From Pigoraptor chileana (taxonomy: Eukaryota; Opisthokonta; Filasterea), in the NCBI GenBank assembly GCA_943704495.1, contig CALSCR010001566.1, forward strand, positions 1 through 27,980: DNA of 27,980 nt, in the 5' to 3' direction. Below, one piece after another: positions 1-10,615 of the stretch. How positions within the stretch are numbered: position 1 is the stretch's first letter; every line of letters starts with the position of its first letter. A program made the position numbers and the translations under genes. Under the pieces are notes generated by a model. That model saw nothing but the letters and a program-made list of their open reading frames with translations. It did not search any database and was not told the DNA's origin.

Positions 1-48
1 CTCTCTCTCTCTCTCTCTCTTTTTTTTTTTTTTGTTTTGTTTGTTTTT
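1..48. repeat. CT and T tract
   Basis: A (CT)10 run is followed by a T-rich stretch. It lies in the intron upstream of the first visible kinase exon and is pyrimidine-rich on the transcribed sense strand. It directly precedes the first copy of the dispersed intronic repeat. Confidence 0.9.
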
Positions 49-395
49 TGGAGTCCATGGGCAGAGCGCCTAAGACACTGACTTGAATCCCACATATCTC
101 TCTGTCTCTCTTGCGGAGTCCATGGACACAGTGCCTAAGACACTGACGTGTGCATCTCTCATCTCTTTTGAATCGATGGGTTTTCGCCTTCGTTTAGAGT
201 GCTGGAGGTCTCTCTCTCTCGCTCTCGCTCTAGCTGTCCTCTCTCTTTGGAGTCAATGGGCTTACGTTTAAGGCGTTTTGAGTACTGAAGGTCGCGCTCT
301 CTCTCACGCACTCACGCACACACACATACACACACATATATGTTGTGGAGTCCAGGACACAGCGCCTAAGACACTGACTTGGATCTTACATCCCT
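49..395 (+). repeat. Cluster of four partial copies of the dispersed intronic repeat
   Basis: Four units begin near 49, 114, 249 and 345, each opening with a GGAGTCCATGG-like core. Units 1, 2 and 4 continue into the block GCCTAAGACACTGACTTGAA or a close variant. The part near 249-292 carries the second half of the element, ending in a TTTTGAGTACTGAAGGTC-like block. CT-rich runs separate the units. All lie in the kinase intron, in sense orientation. The CT run after the fourth unit serves as the pyrimidine tract of the acceptor at 411-412. The same element recurs near 9066, 10961, 17233, 19774 and 26261. Confidence 0.85.
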
Positions 396-412
396 CTCTC
401 TCATGCACATAG

Positions 413-3082
413 GCGAGCTATTTGACTACATTGTTGCAAGGCACAGGCTCAACGAGAAGGAAGCGCGGAAATTCATCCGCCAGATGATATCAGCCATACA
501 TTACTGCCACAAAAATGGAATTGTTCACCGGGATCTGAAGGTAGGGATGCAACGCCTTCAAATCAGTTACATCGTGTGCGAGCACGCCATGGTAAGAGAG
601 ACACGTGTGATTTGGCTGACCTCTGCCGCTGTGCCGTATGTTGAACAGCTCGAAAACCTCCTGCTCGACAAGAACGGGAACATTAAGATTACCGACTTTG
701 GTTTTTCGGCAATGTATCGCCCTGGTCAGCTGATGGTACGTGGGCAAACATAGCGCATGTGCTGCGGACGTGTCTGCAGAAACAAACGGCAGTACTTCTG
801 TGGAAGGCGTCGACCATTGTGCTGCTGCTGCCACGGCCAGCGTGCTATTATTATTGTCTTGCTGGTGTCATGTCTCAGTATCTCAGTGTTGTTGACGAAG
901 CCGCACTCCCACTGCAGACCACTTTTGTCGGGTCCCCAGCCTATGCCGCGCCAGGTGAGTAGCCCGGGATTGTTATCGGTTTGCGTGCCTCCTTGTTTGA
1001 GCAGGATCCGATCTGCCCACCTAGTGTGGTATCTTTTCTCCCACCTGCAGTCCACTGCACGGAACTGCGACACTGAATTGAATTTTTTGTCATTTCTTCT
1101 CTCCGTCCCGCAGAGATTATTGCCAACGAGCAGTACATTGGTCCCTCGGCGGACATTTGGAGCTTGGGAGTCATCATGTTCACCCTCATCACGGGACGCA
1201 TGCCGTTCAACGATGAGAACCAGGCGACGTGCCTGGAGGCCATACTCAACGCAAAGTATGAAGTGCCCGACACGGTGTCAGCAGGTGCGTTGTTCGTTGA
1301 GTGTTGCTCTAGTGGACTGCTGTTTGACTGTGCGAATTGTGGGCAGGCTATGTGTTTGACTTCATTCCGCTAAAAGACTTCATTCTGCTGTCACATTGGT
1401 CGTCGCCAGTATGGTACGAACGGTGCTGAATGGTCGCATTCCTTTGTTTTTGTGGCATATGGCGCTGTGGTTTTCGCCTGTGGGCCCTCGCTGAGACACT
1501 CCTGATTGCTCTCATCCTTGCAGATGCGCGCAACCTCATCGAGTCAATCCTGAAGCGTCGTCCGCACGAGCGACTCAGCCTTCAAGACATACGGCAGCAC
1601 TCGTGGGTGTGCAGTGGTGGCGACGGCTCGCAGACAACCGATTACCTTCCCTCGGCTGCGATGGTGGATCCGGAGGTCCTCTCTAAACTTGCACGGCTAG
1701 GCATGGATGTAGCCACTGTCGAGGCCGATCTCAGGGCAAATTTCGTCACCCGATTCACCGCATCATACCACCTCATGACCGACAAGATAGCGCGTGAGAA
1801 GGAAGAGTCGGCCAAGGACGACGAAATTCGCGCCATTGCCGAGCAGCTTGCAGCCAAGTATGCGGGACCAAACATGCGCATGTCGCTAACTCCTGGTCCC
1901 GTCCGCCGTCCGCGGACAATGTCCGTGGGGGTCGACACTGCTCCGCGGCCACTGTCGCTACCGCAGGGTATTGCAGGCCAGCTCAACTCGCCCCTTGGAG
2001 CCGGGTCGATGAAGCAGGTGGCCACGCGGTCTGCCACAAGCGAGGGGGGAATGTTCTCGCGCGCGCTGCTGTCCCCCGCTACAGACCACAGCGGCTCGCT
2101 GAACAAGCGGCGGCAGCGCTCAAACACAGTCGATGCACCGCGCAATGTGGACGACATTGTTGCCAGCGCTCGTCGCAAGGCACAAGGCGCAACGCTGCCC
2201 ATGACCAGCTCTCCCCTCGCGGCGGGTGCGGCGGGTGCTGGCATACTGGACGTGCGGTCGCGCACCCCATCGGCCAGCGAGGAGGAGCACACAACGTCAG
2301 CCTCTATTTCATCGGCCATGACGGGCCACGAGGATTCGGAGCCCTCTTCACCACCCTCTGCCGACCAGCAAGGGCGCCGGGACGAAGAGGGCAAAGAGAC
2401 CCCCGGCCTCCAACGGAAGAAGTCGCACAAGCTCTTTTGGCTGCGGAAAACAAAGCCGCGCGCCTCGCTGACGGACATGTCCACGGGCTCTGATGACGCT
2501 GGAATGACGTCCTCGCGCGACGACATTCTTCTCCCGGAGCTCAATCCGGCCCACATACATGACATGGGTCATGCTGCAACGCTCACTTTTCCCCGCATCG
2601 GCTCATCGCCCAAATCACAACGGTCGCGGTCGCCGTTTGCGGGCCGCCGCATGAAGACGGCGATTGACGGCATCTCTGATGGAATGGCGCGCATTTTTGG
2701 CCTGACGAAGCGCACCTCTGTCGGCCGCTCTGTCTCTGTAACGTCGCCTCCGCATGCCAGTGGGGAGAGGGAGAGTGATGCACGCATCCTGGAGAACGTC
2801 GCCGTTTTCAATCACCTCACCACATCGAGCAAGAACGTGAAGGATCTAACGCGGGAGGTGGGGCGTGTGCTGACGGCAAACAAAGTGCGGCACACCGTCG
2901 CTGGTTACATTATCCACTGCGAAATGGGCTTAGGTCCGTCCGATCTTCTTGTGTGGGAGATGGAGATCTGCAGATTGGCGCAACTCGACCGTCTGCATGG
3001 CATAAAGTTCAGGCGAATCGGCGGTGATATGTGGACCTACAAGAACACGATCGATTCACTCGTTCAGCAGATGAAGCTTTGA
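413..3082 (+). CDS. MARK/KIN-type Ser/Thr protein kinase with UBA and KA1 domains (5' end missing)
   Basis: The exons are 413-540, 649-735, 918-954, 1114-1284 and 1524-3082. All phases agree and the introns are GT-AG. The N-lobe (P-loop, catalytic Lys) lies before the window. Visible kinase features are the hinge GELFDYIV, the catalytic loop HRDLKLENLL, the DFG motif in ITDFGFS, the activation segment [13 protein letters not shown] and DIWSLGV. After the kinase comes a UBA-like helix bundle ([16 protein letters not shown], about 1661-1780), then a long Ser/Pro/Arg-rich linker with likely phosphosites. A C-terminal KA1 domain (about 2780-3079) ends [10 protein letters not shown]. This layout is that of the CAMKL group (MARK, BRSK, KIN1, KIN4), which controls polarity and microtubules; KA1 binds acidic membrane lipids and can inhibit the kinase. 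The exact subfamily is not decided. LKB1-type activation at the Thr of TTFVGSP is inferred from the family. Confidence 0.93.
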
Positions 3083-3319
3083 GCCACATCTTTGCATGTG
3101 GTGCTAGTAGCCCCGTGTCTCGCGTGTACCGCACCGCCAAATGTGATTTGATCGTGCGCATACGTGTCTCGTTTGCGCGCCAGTTTGTCTATTGCGTTGC
3201 TGCTGCGTGTAGCGTCTCCTCCCCCTCACTCCCTGCCTGCGTTATCTTACTTCGGGTGCAAGCCCATTTGGGTGTGTTATAAATCGTCACATCTCATGAA
3301 TGCGCCAAACGACATGCCT
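3083..3319. other. Convergent intergenic spacer
   Basis: These 237 bases separate the kinase stop codon from the GAA1 stop codon on the opposite strand, so both 3' UTRs must fit here or overlap. No gene, tRNA or clear repeat is seen. Confidence 0.7.
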
Positions 3320-4530
3320 TCACTCTATTTTGACGCACTTTTCGTGACTTTGGGGGTGACCAGCACGCGCCCACGCAGCAACTGCGGCAGCATGCACTGG
3401 CCATAGCACCATGACGGCGGGCATCCATATGCCCCGACTGGTTATACCATGCGTCTCAGCGGTACAACCGAGGCAAGTGGCTCCGACGCTGAGAGCGCAC
3501 AGAGTGAAGACGGGCCATGCAAGCGCAGCCGCGCCTGCCGCCAGCCATGGCGAGTGCCGGTCGCACGCCGCCGCGAGGCACAGACACGCGGGGACAGCGA
3601 CGGCGCCCACAACAAGCGCGGACGCAAAGTGCACAACGGACAACGCCAGCAGTCCAGCGGCAGCGTAGGCACACGCCACGCACGCGAGAACTGCGCTTTC
3701 GTAATGTGCTATTTCGCCCGCTTTCCGCAAGAGGGCAAGGCACCCTGCAAGCAGCAGCGCAGCGAGAGTGCACGCCGCGACACCGCTTTCAACCTGTGCG
3801 CGGATCCAGATGTGAGCTCACGCACCGCCACCAGCAATGAACTCACAGAATAGTGTGAGTGTGTGGCATGATGATGACAAAATCAGAATACCCACCATAC
3901 CCCACGACGGAAATGACGGCGCAGCGGAGGCACCCGCGGCACAAATCACCGACAGACCAAAGCGCCCAATGGGCTCTGCGACGCTTTGCGACACTTCCGA
4001 GTGGGCGGTGCGTAGTGTGCCGTATGTCGCCTCCCGTGGAAGAGCAATCCACGCGCCAACCGCCTGCAACACCCAACATGCACGGGGTGGGGTGAGTGAT
4101 TCAAGTGTAGCCCTCAGTGCGACACGCAGCAAGGGTGGTGGTCGACAAGGCACACCACATCGGATTAAAAGCTGGTCGACCCACCACAACAAGCAGGCCC
4201 ACAACAAAGAGTGTGGTGGCCGGTATGTAGTGAGCAATCGACACAAAGCGGCCAGGTCCGGGCAAAACATAGAGGAAGAAGGATTGGTGCAGACGCTCGA
4301 GCAAATTGTTTGCGCTGCGAAGCGTGCCCTCCACAATTCTGCTCGAGTGAAAAAGAGGATCACACTTAAATGCAATTGATTCACTCACAGACACTCTTGG
4401 AAGCAAACACATCGATAGTACCATCTGCAGCATTTTGAAGGCGGCGGGTTCGACTCACCTCCCGTACAGCTCAGGGCGGTGCATGGCGCCTGGTGTCTCC
4501 ACGGCACGGAGGGTGAAAGCATCAATCTGC

Positions 4531-4579
<49 letters not shown>

Positions 4580-6796
4580 GTGTGTGTGTGCACCAGCAAG
4601 AGAATGCAGAGCGAAACTACTGTGAGCGGGGCTTTGCAGCCTTCATCGCGCATCTGCAGGCAAGCAGAGGACAGGCAACTGCAAGCACATGCGACACCCA
4701 CCCAAGGAATGGCCCGTGAGCGCCGCAGCCGCCCACCGCGAGTCGACAGAGCATCAACAGGGCGGACACTATCTGCTCGCCAGCAGTTGCGTCTGCGCCG
4801 ATGCCGTGCTGCACCACTCGCACGCCGTGCTGCAGCGACAGCGCAGACGCCGCGTTCACAATGTCGAGGTTGGGCAGCCGTCCAAATGGGCCCTCTGAGG
4901 GCATGCGCAACCCGGTGAAGATGCTTTAACGCGGGCTTGATACCCACAAGAAGATTTTGGTGTGATGCCATCCACACAACATATTGACTAAGGCCTGCGA
5001 ACCACCGTGCTATTACACACACAACCAGTTCGTGTTCACGCACCAGTAAAAAATTCGACAGCGGCGAAACCTGAAGAAACCGACGGTGCCTCCACAATGA
5101 AAGCCGCCTGAAGCGCGCCCGCACGCCCCTGGAGCCCCTGCCCGGAGCCTGGCGCCCACAGAAATCAGTAACATGTAAACGGTGGCGAGGGGGGCAGGAT
5201 GCATTATTTGGGGCTTGAGTGCTACAGAGGTGATTTGAGTGCATGCCATCCAATGTTACCGTTTGAGTGCATGCTATCCACTGTTACCGCACCTCTGCCC
5301 CAGTCGGGTGAGACGTACGCTTGCAGCCACGCGGCACACACTCGGCGGGCGCTTCCTTCGTCATCCGCGTCCAAGGGAAGGATGGCCACCACGTCCTTAG
5401 CCAGCGAGTCGGCGGATGCTGCGGGTCACGTAGTCAGACGTGCCAAAGTCAGTCACATGGGCACGGTGGCGCCCAGATGGCCATATCGAAACTACATGCC
5501 CCACCCAGACAGCGACCGCCATTACATTGCGCACACATGCACGGCGCCGCACCTTGCAGCACAGACACAAGCGACAGAACAAACGGCACGTCTTGCGGGC
5601 GTCCTGCCACTATGGCAACACTTTCGGTGCCATCACCCTTTGGCGCGCGCAGCACTGCGTATGACGCCAGCCGCACCTGCGCGCACAGACGGCGATTGAG
5701 TGGCTTGCACACACAAGATAGAACATTGCGCCGATACCAACAGGAGGTGTTGCGACTAACCCTCTACACCCTGATGGAAAACAAGAGGCACAGAAATAAA
5801 CATGGCGGGTAATTGACAAGGAAAAGGGCGCCCACCTCTATATTGATGCCACCACCGTACGCAAATTCATATGGCTCGGCACCGACCGATGTAATTGCTT
5901 TCTGCAGCCACTGACGGCGGGCACTGTCTCGTGAGATATGCACAACGTGAGATGTGAGGGCACAGCCAAACACGACGCACACACACACACAGATAGGCAG
6001 ATTGACAGAAAGACACACATAACACACAAAAAACACATACACATGCATACACACACGTATATATATATATATATGTATATACATACATCATAAACAATAC
6101 ACACACATACATGCACATACATACACATACATACAAACACAATATACACACATACACACATACACACACATACTTACGCACACATACGCATGCGCACACA
6201 TACGCATGCGCACACACAGGAACGCGAGCAAGCAATACACTAGTTACCTCGGTATCGTTGCATTGAGTTCGCGAGACCACTTCTTCGCCTGATCCGCATT
6301 CGCACGGTCGTAAATTGCGGTAATCTGCACACACAATCGTGGAGACAGACGTCAGGAAGAAACCGAACTGACGCGACTCACGCACACACACACAATCACG
6401 TACGCGCATACACGCACACATGCGGTAATGTCAATGACATGCGCAATGTCCGCATGCGCACCTTCCCTACTCCCAGGGCATTCTCCGACAGATACGACCG
6501 CCGCGTGTTCCAGTCCGCCGCTAAAGACAGTGTCCACGCAATACCCGCCACGTACAGCAGTGCGCTACATGGGTGGGAGGATGAAGGCACCATTCAAAGC
6601 TTGTTAGAATGGACGCGACGGAATGCCCAAAGCAATTGGCGAGATACCATTCACACAATATGTTGGCAGTCAGCAGTAGAACGGCACGACAGTCACAAAC
6701 ACATTGCGCCACGCACACACATATACCACGTGGTAATACACACCCCAGCAGCAGTCGGCGACGTGAAAGAGCCACAAGCAGTTCCGCAGCCCCCAT
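3320..6796 (-). CDS. GPAA1: GPI transamidase subunit GAA1 (GPAA1 homologue)
   Basis: Twelve exons in transcript order: 6796-6744, 6564-6462, 6324-6248, 5923-5836, 5676-5553, 5418-5293, 5148-5071, 4894-4698, 4526-4459, 4338-4185, 4063-3901 and 3744-3320. Together they give 551 residues in one frame; human GPAA1 has about 620. GAA1 is an ER membrane subunit of the complex that replaces a C-terminal peptide signal with a GPI anchor. Matches recalled from the human protein are YVAGIAW in the first membrane helix followed by RRSYLSENAL, YAVLRAPKGDGTES, LAKDVVAIL, GRAGALQAA, GRLPNLDIVN, and the strong block LLERLHQSFFLYVLP followed by RFVSIAHYIPA. The lumenal M28-peptidase-like region is followed by a hydrophobic C-terminal region with several membrane helices (last exon). 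The start at 6796 gives a short basic N-terminus ahead of helix 1. Intron 3 and intron 8 carry microsatellites. The exon 10/11 junction is the least certain; a small exon could be missing there. Confidence 0.93.
4535..4590. repeat. (GT)n microsatellite beside a GAA1 splice acceptor
   Basis: A nearly pure GT run with a few TATGTG interruptions. Read on the GAA1 sense strand it is a CA run. It ends a few bases before the acceptor at 4527-4529, where a pyrimidine tract would normally sit. Confidence 0.95.
5976..6220. repeat. CA/TA microsatellite in GAA1 intron 3
   Basis: A compound run of (CA)n, ACATAC units and a (TA)n core near 6059-6075 fills most of the intron between exons 6324-6248 and 5923-5836. 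On the gene's sense strand it is TG-rich. Open frames across it code for strings of Cys, Val and Tyr and are artefacts. Confidence 0.95.
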
Positions 6797-7532
6797 GGCT
6801 GATCCACTATTGGCCGTGATTACAGTCCGTCAGAGGGCGCAATGAGCATTGCTTGTTTAGTCGTGACTGCAAACAGGTATCAAGAGAGGCTCTCCATCAC
6901 TCACTCACAGCAACGTTGTGAGTGTAAGTGTAGCTTACTTTGCCACGCCGATTTCATCAGATGCTCTCGTCTGTCATGAAAATCTGCCGTTCACGTCGAT
7001 TTTAATCTACAAATGATCCTGGTCAGTTCGGTTGAGCCGTTTCAGTAAACCGGTAATTCAGGCCAGACTGGTAGTAACAGCCCTGCCGTATATTATCCCC
7101 TGACCGGACAGTGATGCGGCGATTTGTGGTAACAGCCCTGCCATAATATTGTCCCCTCAGAGAATGATGCCGCGAAATCGAATTGAATGGGTGAGAGATT
7201 TAAAGCAGCGTGGCCCCTCATGACCCATTGCGCGCATGAATTGCACCAATGCAGGCAAAGTGGGCGCACTTACATTTACATTGCCGATCATACGGCATTC
7301 CATGCTATTGCACGGTAGATGGAGCCCAACACTACAGGCAGTAAACAACGCAAAAGACGCACAAACAACGCAGCGAAACGCAAAGGCCAATTTGAAACGA
7401 CAACGCCGCCGCACAGCAAGAACGCACGCGCGAAGCTATCGACAAGAGAAAAACGCTGTATCAGTGTAAGCCCCCAGCCGATCTCGATCACGCGACTGGA
7501 AGAGTCAGCACTTGCTCACGTCGCAAGATAAA
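6797..7532. other. Intergenic region between GAA1 and ABHD8 (same strand)
   Basis: These 736 bases hold the GAA1 upstream region and the ABHD8 3' region. Visible structures are a short inverted repeat near 6900-6923 (CACTCAC and GTGAGTG arms) and a two-copy repeat at 7070-7178. I find no convincing gene; open frames on either strand here show no family resemblance. Confidence 0.6.
7070..7178. repeat. Two-copy tandem repeat of about 55 bases
   Basis: Two neighbouring units share the block TAACAGCCCTGCC, an AT-rich centre ending TCCCCT, and a GATGC-GCGA end. The copies are clearly related but have diverged, so the duplication is not recent. They sit about 275 bases upstream of the GAA1 start. 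Confidence 0.75.
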
Positions 7533-9904
7533 CTACTCTGCTACACTCGTAAACGACTTTGTGCGCGTGGACTGTTTTGACTGGATCGACGCCTGGGACG
7601 ATGTTCTCCCAGACGACGAAATGCGCGCCTTCTCGCTTGCGGAAGCGGTGCTGATCTTTCGCGTTGCGGCTGTTGTTGTTGCGGCGACTTCGACGCCGGC
7701 AATAAACCGAAGGATTGCGCGGTTGACTGCTTCTGGCTGCTCGAGCATAACCATGTGTCCGGCATTGGCGATAACCTCCAGCTGCGACTCAGCAATTGTC
7801 GATTGCATCCATTTCTGCGTATGGTGTCGGACAGCGTCAGCAACACAACACAACACACAACAAACAGCAAACAACACACAACACACAACACACAACAAAC
7901 AACACACAACACACAGGTGCGCGCAAGACACGAACCTCATCGTCAAGGGTCACCAGGCGATCTGATTCCCCATACACAAGGAGGACGGGAATGCGGATGC
8001 GCGAGTGGTACCATTCGTCGCCCTCGGACCACACCTGGCCAAGCATCACCCGCCGCAGCACCATTGCCGACATCGCCATAACTGGGTCAGATCGCACCAA
8101 GTGCCGCGGGGCGTTCGGTGAAAACGCAAGTCGCTTGTAACTGTACCTGCGCCCGCGAATGCAATATGATCGGAATGGACCATTTCAGTGTGTGTGTGTA
8201 TGTATGTCTATGTATGCGGATGTGTGTGTATGTCTGCGTCTACGTGGGCCGCTGCATTGTGTATTCGTGCATGTGGGCACAGTGTCTGTGTATATTGTGC
8301 ATGCGTATGTGTGGGAATATGTCTGCATCCATGTATGCGTCTATACCTCGTATCGTATGTGCGCATAACAATGCTATTGAAGTTGTTGCGTCAGCATTGA
8401 CATGCAACAAATAATCCATTCGCAAGAGCAATACGTTTCACCCACCGCAACATGGGGCTCATGCAGGCAAGCAGCGGTCCAGGCATCGACCACATGCCCA
8501 CTTTTGGACCGCCAAGAGGGCATGGGGCGCCTCCAGACACAAGGACTACCCGCTCAATGTACTGACTTCGTTCGCGTGCCAAATAGGCGGCGAAAGCAGT
8601 ACTGCGAATGCACATGTGGCACAGATAATGTCATGACATCGGGTCCTCTTCGGGTGTGGGGTTCCGCGAGAGGTACCAGACCACGTCACACAAAAATACA
8701 TGATACGCGCAACACATACACACACACAAACCCATACATATCATACATATACACACACATACACATACACACATACACATACACACACATACACATACAC
8801 ATACACACACATACACATACACACACATACATTGCGGCAACACACTCACCCGTACGAATGGCCCACAATAATGTTGGAAGAGTTCTTTCTGTAGTGGTCA
8901 AAAGCAGCCAGCATATCTGCCGCCAGCTCGTGGAATGTGTACCCCGCACGCCCCCCCTTGCCGGTGCTGCCCCCGTGCCCAAACAGCTCTGGGCAAATCA
9001 CCCGGAATCCCTTTGTGCGTCACGTGAGTTCAGTCGGCATCATGTGTGTTTGGTTGCAGACACCAGAGATGTGGGAGTGAGTCATTATAAGTCAGTGTCT
9101 AAACTTTCCCATGGACTCCACACTGAGGCTTCTGAGAGAGATCGATACCAAACTGCCGTCACCGCACACACACACGAATCCGCAGTAACACAAACAGGCA
9201 AATGGCAAGCAGAGTAGACTGCGCAAGAACGGTACCAAGTGGCTGCAGAACAACAGCACACGCACTGTATGCACAATGGAATGCATGAAAGCAAAAGCGG
9301 TGGCTTTTACCAATGTGCGGGCAAGAGGGACTTCATAACCCATGCACACAGCCCGTTACTGCACACGCCAGCTATCGCAAACGATTGGCAGAATGCTCCA
9401 ATTACATACTGCGCTCGCTCATGTTGCAACGGCGAGAGCAGTAACTTACCTGTCCCGAAAAGTGTTCCAGCTGCTCTCTCCATGTCAAGAACGATCCGCC
9501 AACACCGTGGAAAAAGAAAATGGTCACCAGCTCCCACTCGGCCTTAGACTCCTGCGCCATCCCATTCCAAAGTGAGGAAAAGCTGTTACGCAAACACTGA
9601 CAAAACACACAACCAACTTCCAAGACACCCGAGTATCCAGGATAAAACAATCGTACAAAAGCGCGGTTATCTTACCTTGATTTGGGGAGATTCATGAAAA
9701 ACTCTCAAAAAGCGCCCGGGTCGCACTTCAATCCGCTCGAGGAACGTGTCGTAGTGCGGCGCATGGTTAATCTGTGCAAAAGTTGAACCAGTTAACAAAT
9801 GCCATAAACGCGGCCATACTTGGTCCACGCACGCACGAGACAGAGGAGCATCGGGGCACAGACACTGCTAATAGGATCCACACCTGGGAGGGCCAACACG
9901 TCAT
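7533..9904 (-). CDS. ABHD8: Alpha/beta hydrolase, ABHD8-like
   Basis: Seven exons in transcript order: 9904-9884, 9771-9676, 9551-9450, 9010-8850, 8601-8446, 8140-7936 and 7814-7533, giving 340 residues in frame. An N-terminal VRPGRFLRV strand matches the segment before the hydrolase core in ABHD8. The core shows the oxyanion motif HGVGGS (about residue 54), the nucleophile elbow GHSYG (Ser125), the acid YGESDRLV (Asp239) and the His of AGHMVML (His267), so the triad is complete. The cap helix and strand block GQVWSEGDEWYH, followed by IPVLLVYG, is close to human ABHD8. The substrate is unknown for the family; a lipid hydrolase role is only a guess. The C-terminal 60 residues are Ser/Thr/Ala-rich and look disordered. 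The 7-codon first exon is the weakest part of the model. Introns hold microsatellites and one copy of the dispersed repeat. Divergent from the Spindly gene. Confidence 0.9.
7840..7916. repeat. CAACACA-type microsatellite
   Basis: An irregular tandem of ACACAACACA-like units makes up most of the 121-base last intron of the ABHD8-like gene. On the sense strand it reads as GTGTTGT repeats between the donor at 7935 and the acceptor at 7815. Confidence 0.9.
8186..8345. repeat. TG/ATG-rich low-complexity tract
   Basis: Degenerate TGTG, TATG and GCATGTG units in the ABHD8 intron between exons 8601-8446 and 8140-7936. Here the sense strand is CA-rich, the opposite of the neighbouring introns of the same gene. 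Confidence 0.8.
8709..8832. repeat. (CA)n / CACATA microsatellite
   Basis: A long run of ACACATACACATACAC-like units in the ABHD8 intron just downstream of the exon carrying the GHSYG motif. It begins roughly 20 bases after the donor at 8849 and is TG-rich on the sense strand. Confidence 0.95.
9066..9145 (-). repeat. Dispersed intronic repeat, copy in the ABHD8 intron
   Basis: Read on the minus strand it gives GTGGAGTCCATGGG, a diverged GTTTAGACACTGACTT block, then an ACTCCCACATCTCT tail. Only the first half of the element is clear. It lies in the intron 9449-9011 and points the same way as the ABHD8 transcript. Confidence 0.8.
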
Positions 9905-10356
9905 GGTGCGTCGTCGGCCACGCAACCACGTCAGCCGACCGACCCAGACGATGGCGGCAGCGGCGACACGTGAAAAGGCCGCACTTTCTTTCAGCGCTCC
10001 CGTCTCTCGCTATCTTGCGTGCTGCATGGGTCGCTTTCACTTTCTGATGTACAGCTCCACACTGACTAGCACTGAATTCGTAGGATGCAATCAAGTCCAG
10101 ACTGATCGATCTTCGATGAAGGCAAGCGTGTTGTAAGCGCGTTGTACTCATTGTGATTTCAAGAGGTATTTTTGAGATGTGAATCATTGGTTTCAGGCTG
10201 TGTGCGTCCTGAGTCGGGGCCACAACAGCGTCACCCGACACTGATGCAGACTAACTCAGTGGCTGTCCGCAAGACAAGGCCTGTTTCCAAGGCAATGGAC
10301 GAATAGGCGAGATCTCGTTTACATTGTTGCGATTTCTCGCTTCTTTTATGGGAATA

Positions 10357-10364
10357 TTTGGCGC
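10357..10364 (+). promoter_or_regulatory. E2F-like site upstream of the Spindly gene
   Basis: TTTGGCGC is an exact match to the classical E2F/DP consensus TTTSSCGC. It lies about 250 bases before the Spindly ATG. E2F sites drive cell-cycle genes in animals and plants, which suits a mitotic adaptor. An eight-base match may still be chance. Confidence 0.35.
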
Positions 10365-10397
10365 GTGCATTCAAATTCAATCTTACACGTACATCAA

Positions 10398-10452
10398 AGG
10401 GCTCTCATAACCACTCTTGCTTCCATAGGGCTCTCATAACCACTCTTGCTTC
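10398..10452. repeat. 26-base direct repeat, two copies
   Basis: The 26-base block beginning AGGGCTCTCATAACCAC occurs at 10398-10423 and again, identical, at 10427-10452, separated by three bases. The perfect identity suggests a recent duplication in the Spindly upstream region or 5' UTR. Confidence 0.95.
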
Positions 10453-10615
10453 ACAAGGACGAATTAATTGAAGCTGTCCGTTGCGCACACAAAGCAAGAA
10501 AGAGCTGCTTGATCACCCTTTGAACAGGCGAAGCAGCCCGTGAGAACACAGGCAAGAATTGAATGCTATTTCTTTCGCGCGTGTGCAACTTAAACAAACA
10601 AGGGGTCTCTCGCCC

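Larger units (their letters stand above)
9905..10615. promoter_or_regulatory. Shared upstream region between divergent ABHD8 and Spindly genes
   Basis: About 710 bases without a convincing gene. The Spindly-proximal half is AT-richer and contains an E2F-like TTTGGCGC at 10357-10364 and a 26-base direct repeat at 10398-10452. Transcription starts cannot be placed. Confidence 0.5.

Noticed and set aside
1642-2565. 307-codon minus-strand open frame
   Set aside because: Antisense shadow of the GC-rich linker in the kinase's last exon; no domain.
3449-3853. Overlapping open frames on both strands around 3400-3850
   Set aside because: They are shadows of the GAA1 last exon (3744-3320, minus), whose hydrophobic C-terminal helices and in-phase splice site explain the region.
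3837-4379. 180-codon plus-strand open frame
   Set aside because: It crosses GAA1 exons 10 and 11 and their intron in antisense. It shows no domain, while the minus strand has the LLERLHQSFF block.
4522-5253. 243-codon minus-strand open frame
   Set aside because: It is in the wrong frame across three GAA1 exons and runs into a microsatellite; the exon-based reading gives family matches instead.
5838-6421. Cys/Val/Tyr-rich minus-strand frames
   Set aside because: Translated CA/TA microsatellite, not a cysteine-rich protein.
6439-6819. 126-codon plus-strand open frame
   Set aside because: It is antisense to GAA1 exons 1 and 2, which carry YVAGIAW and SENAL in matching phase.
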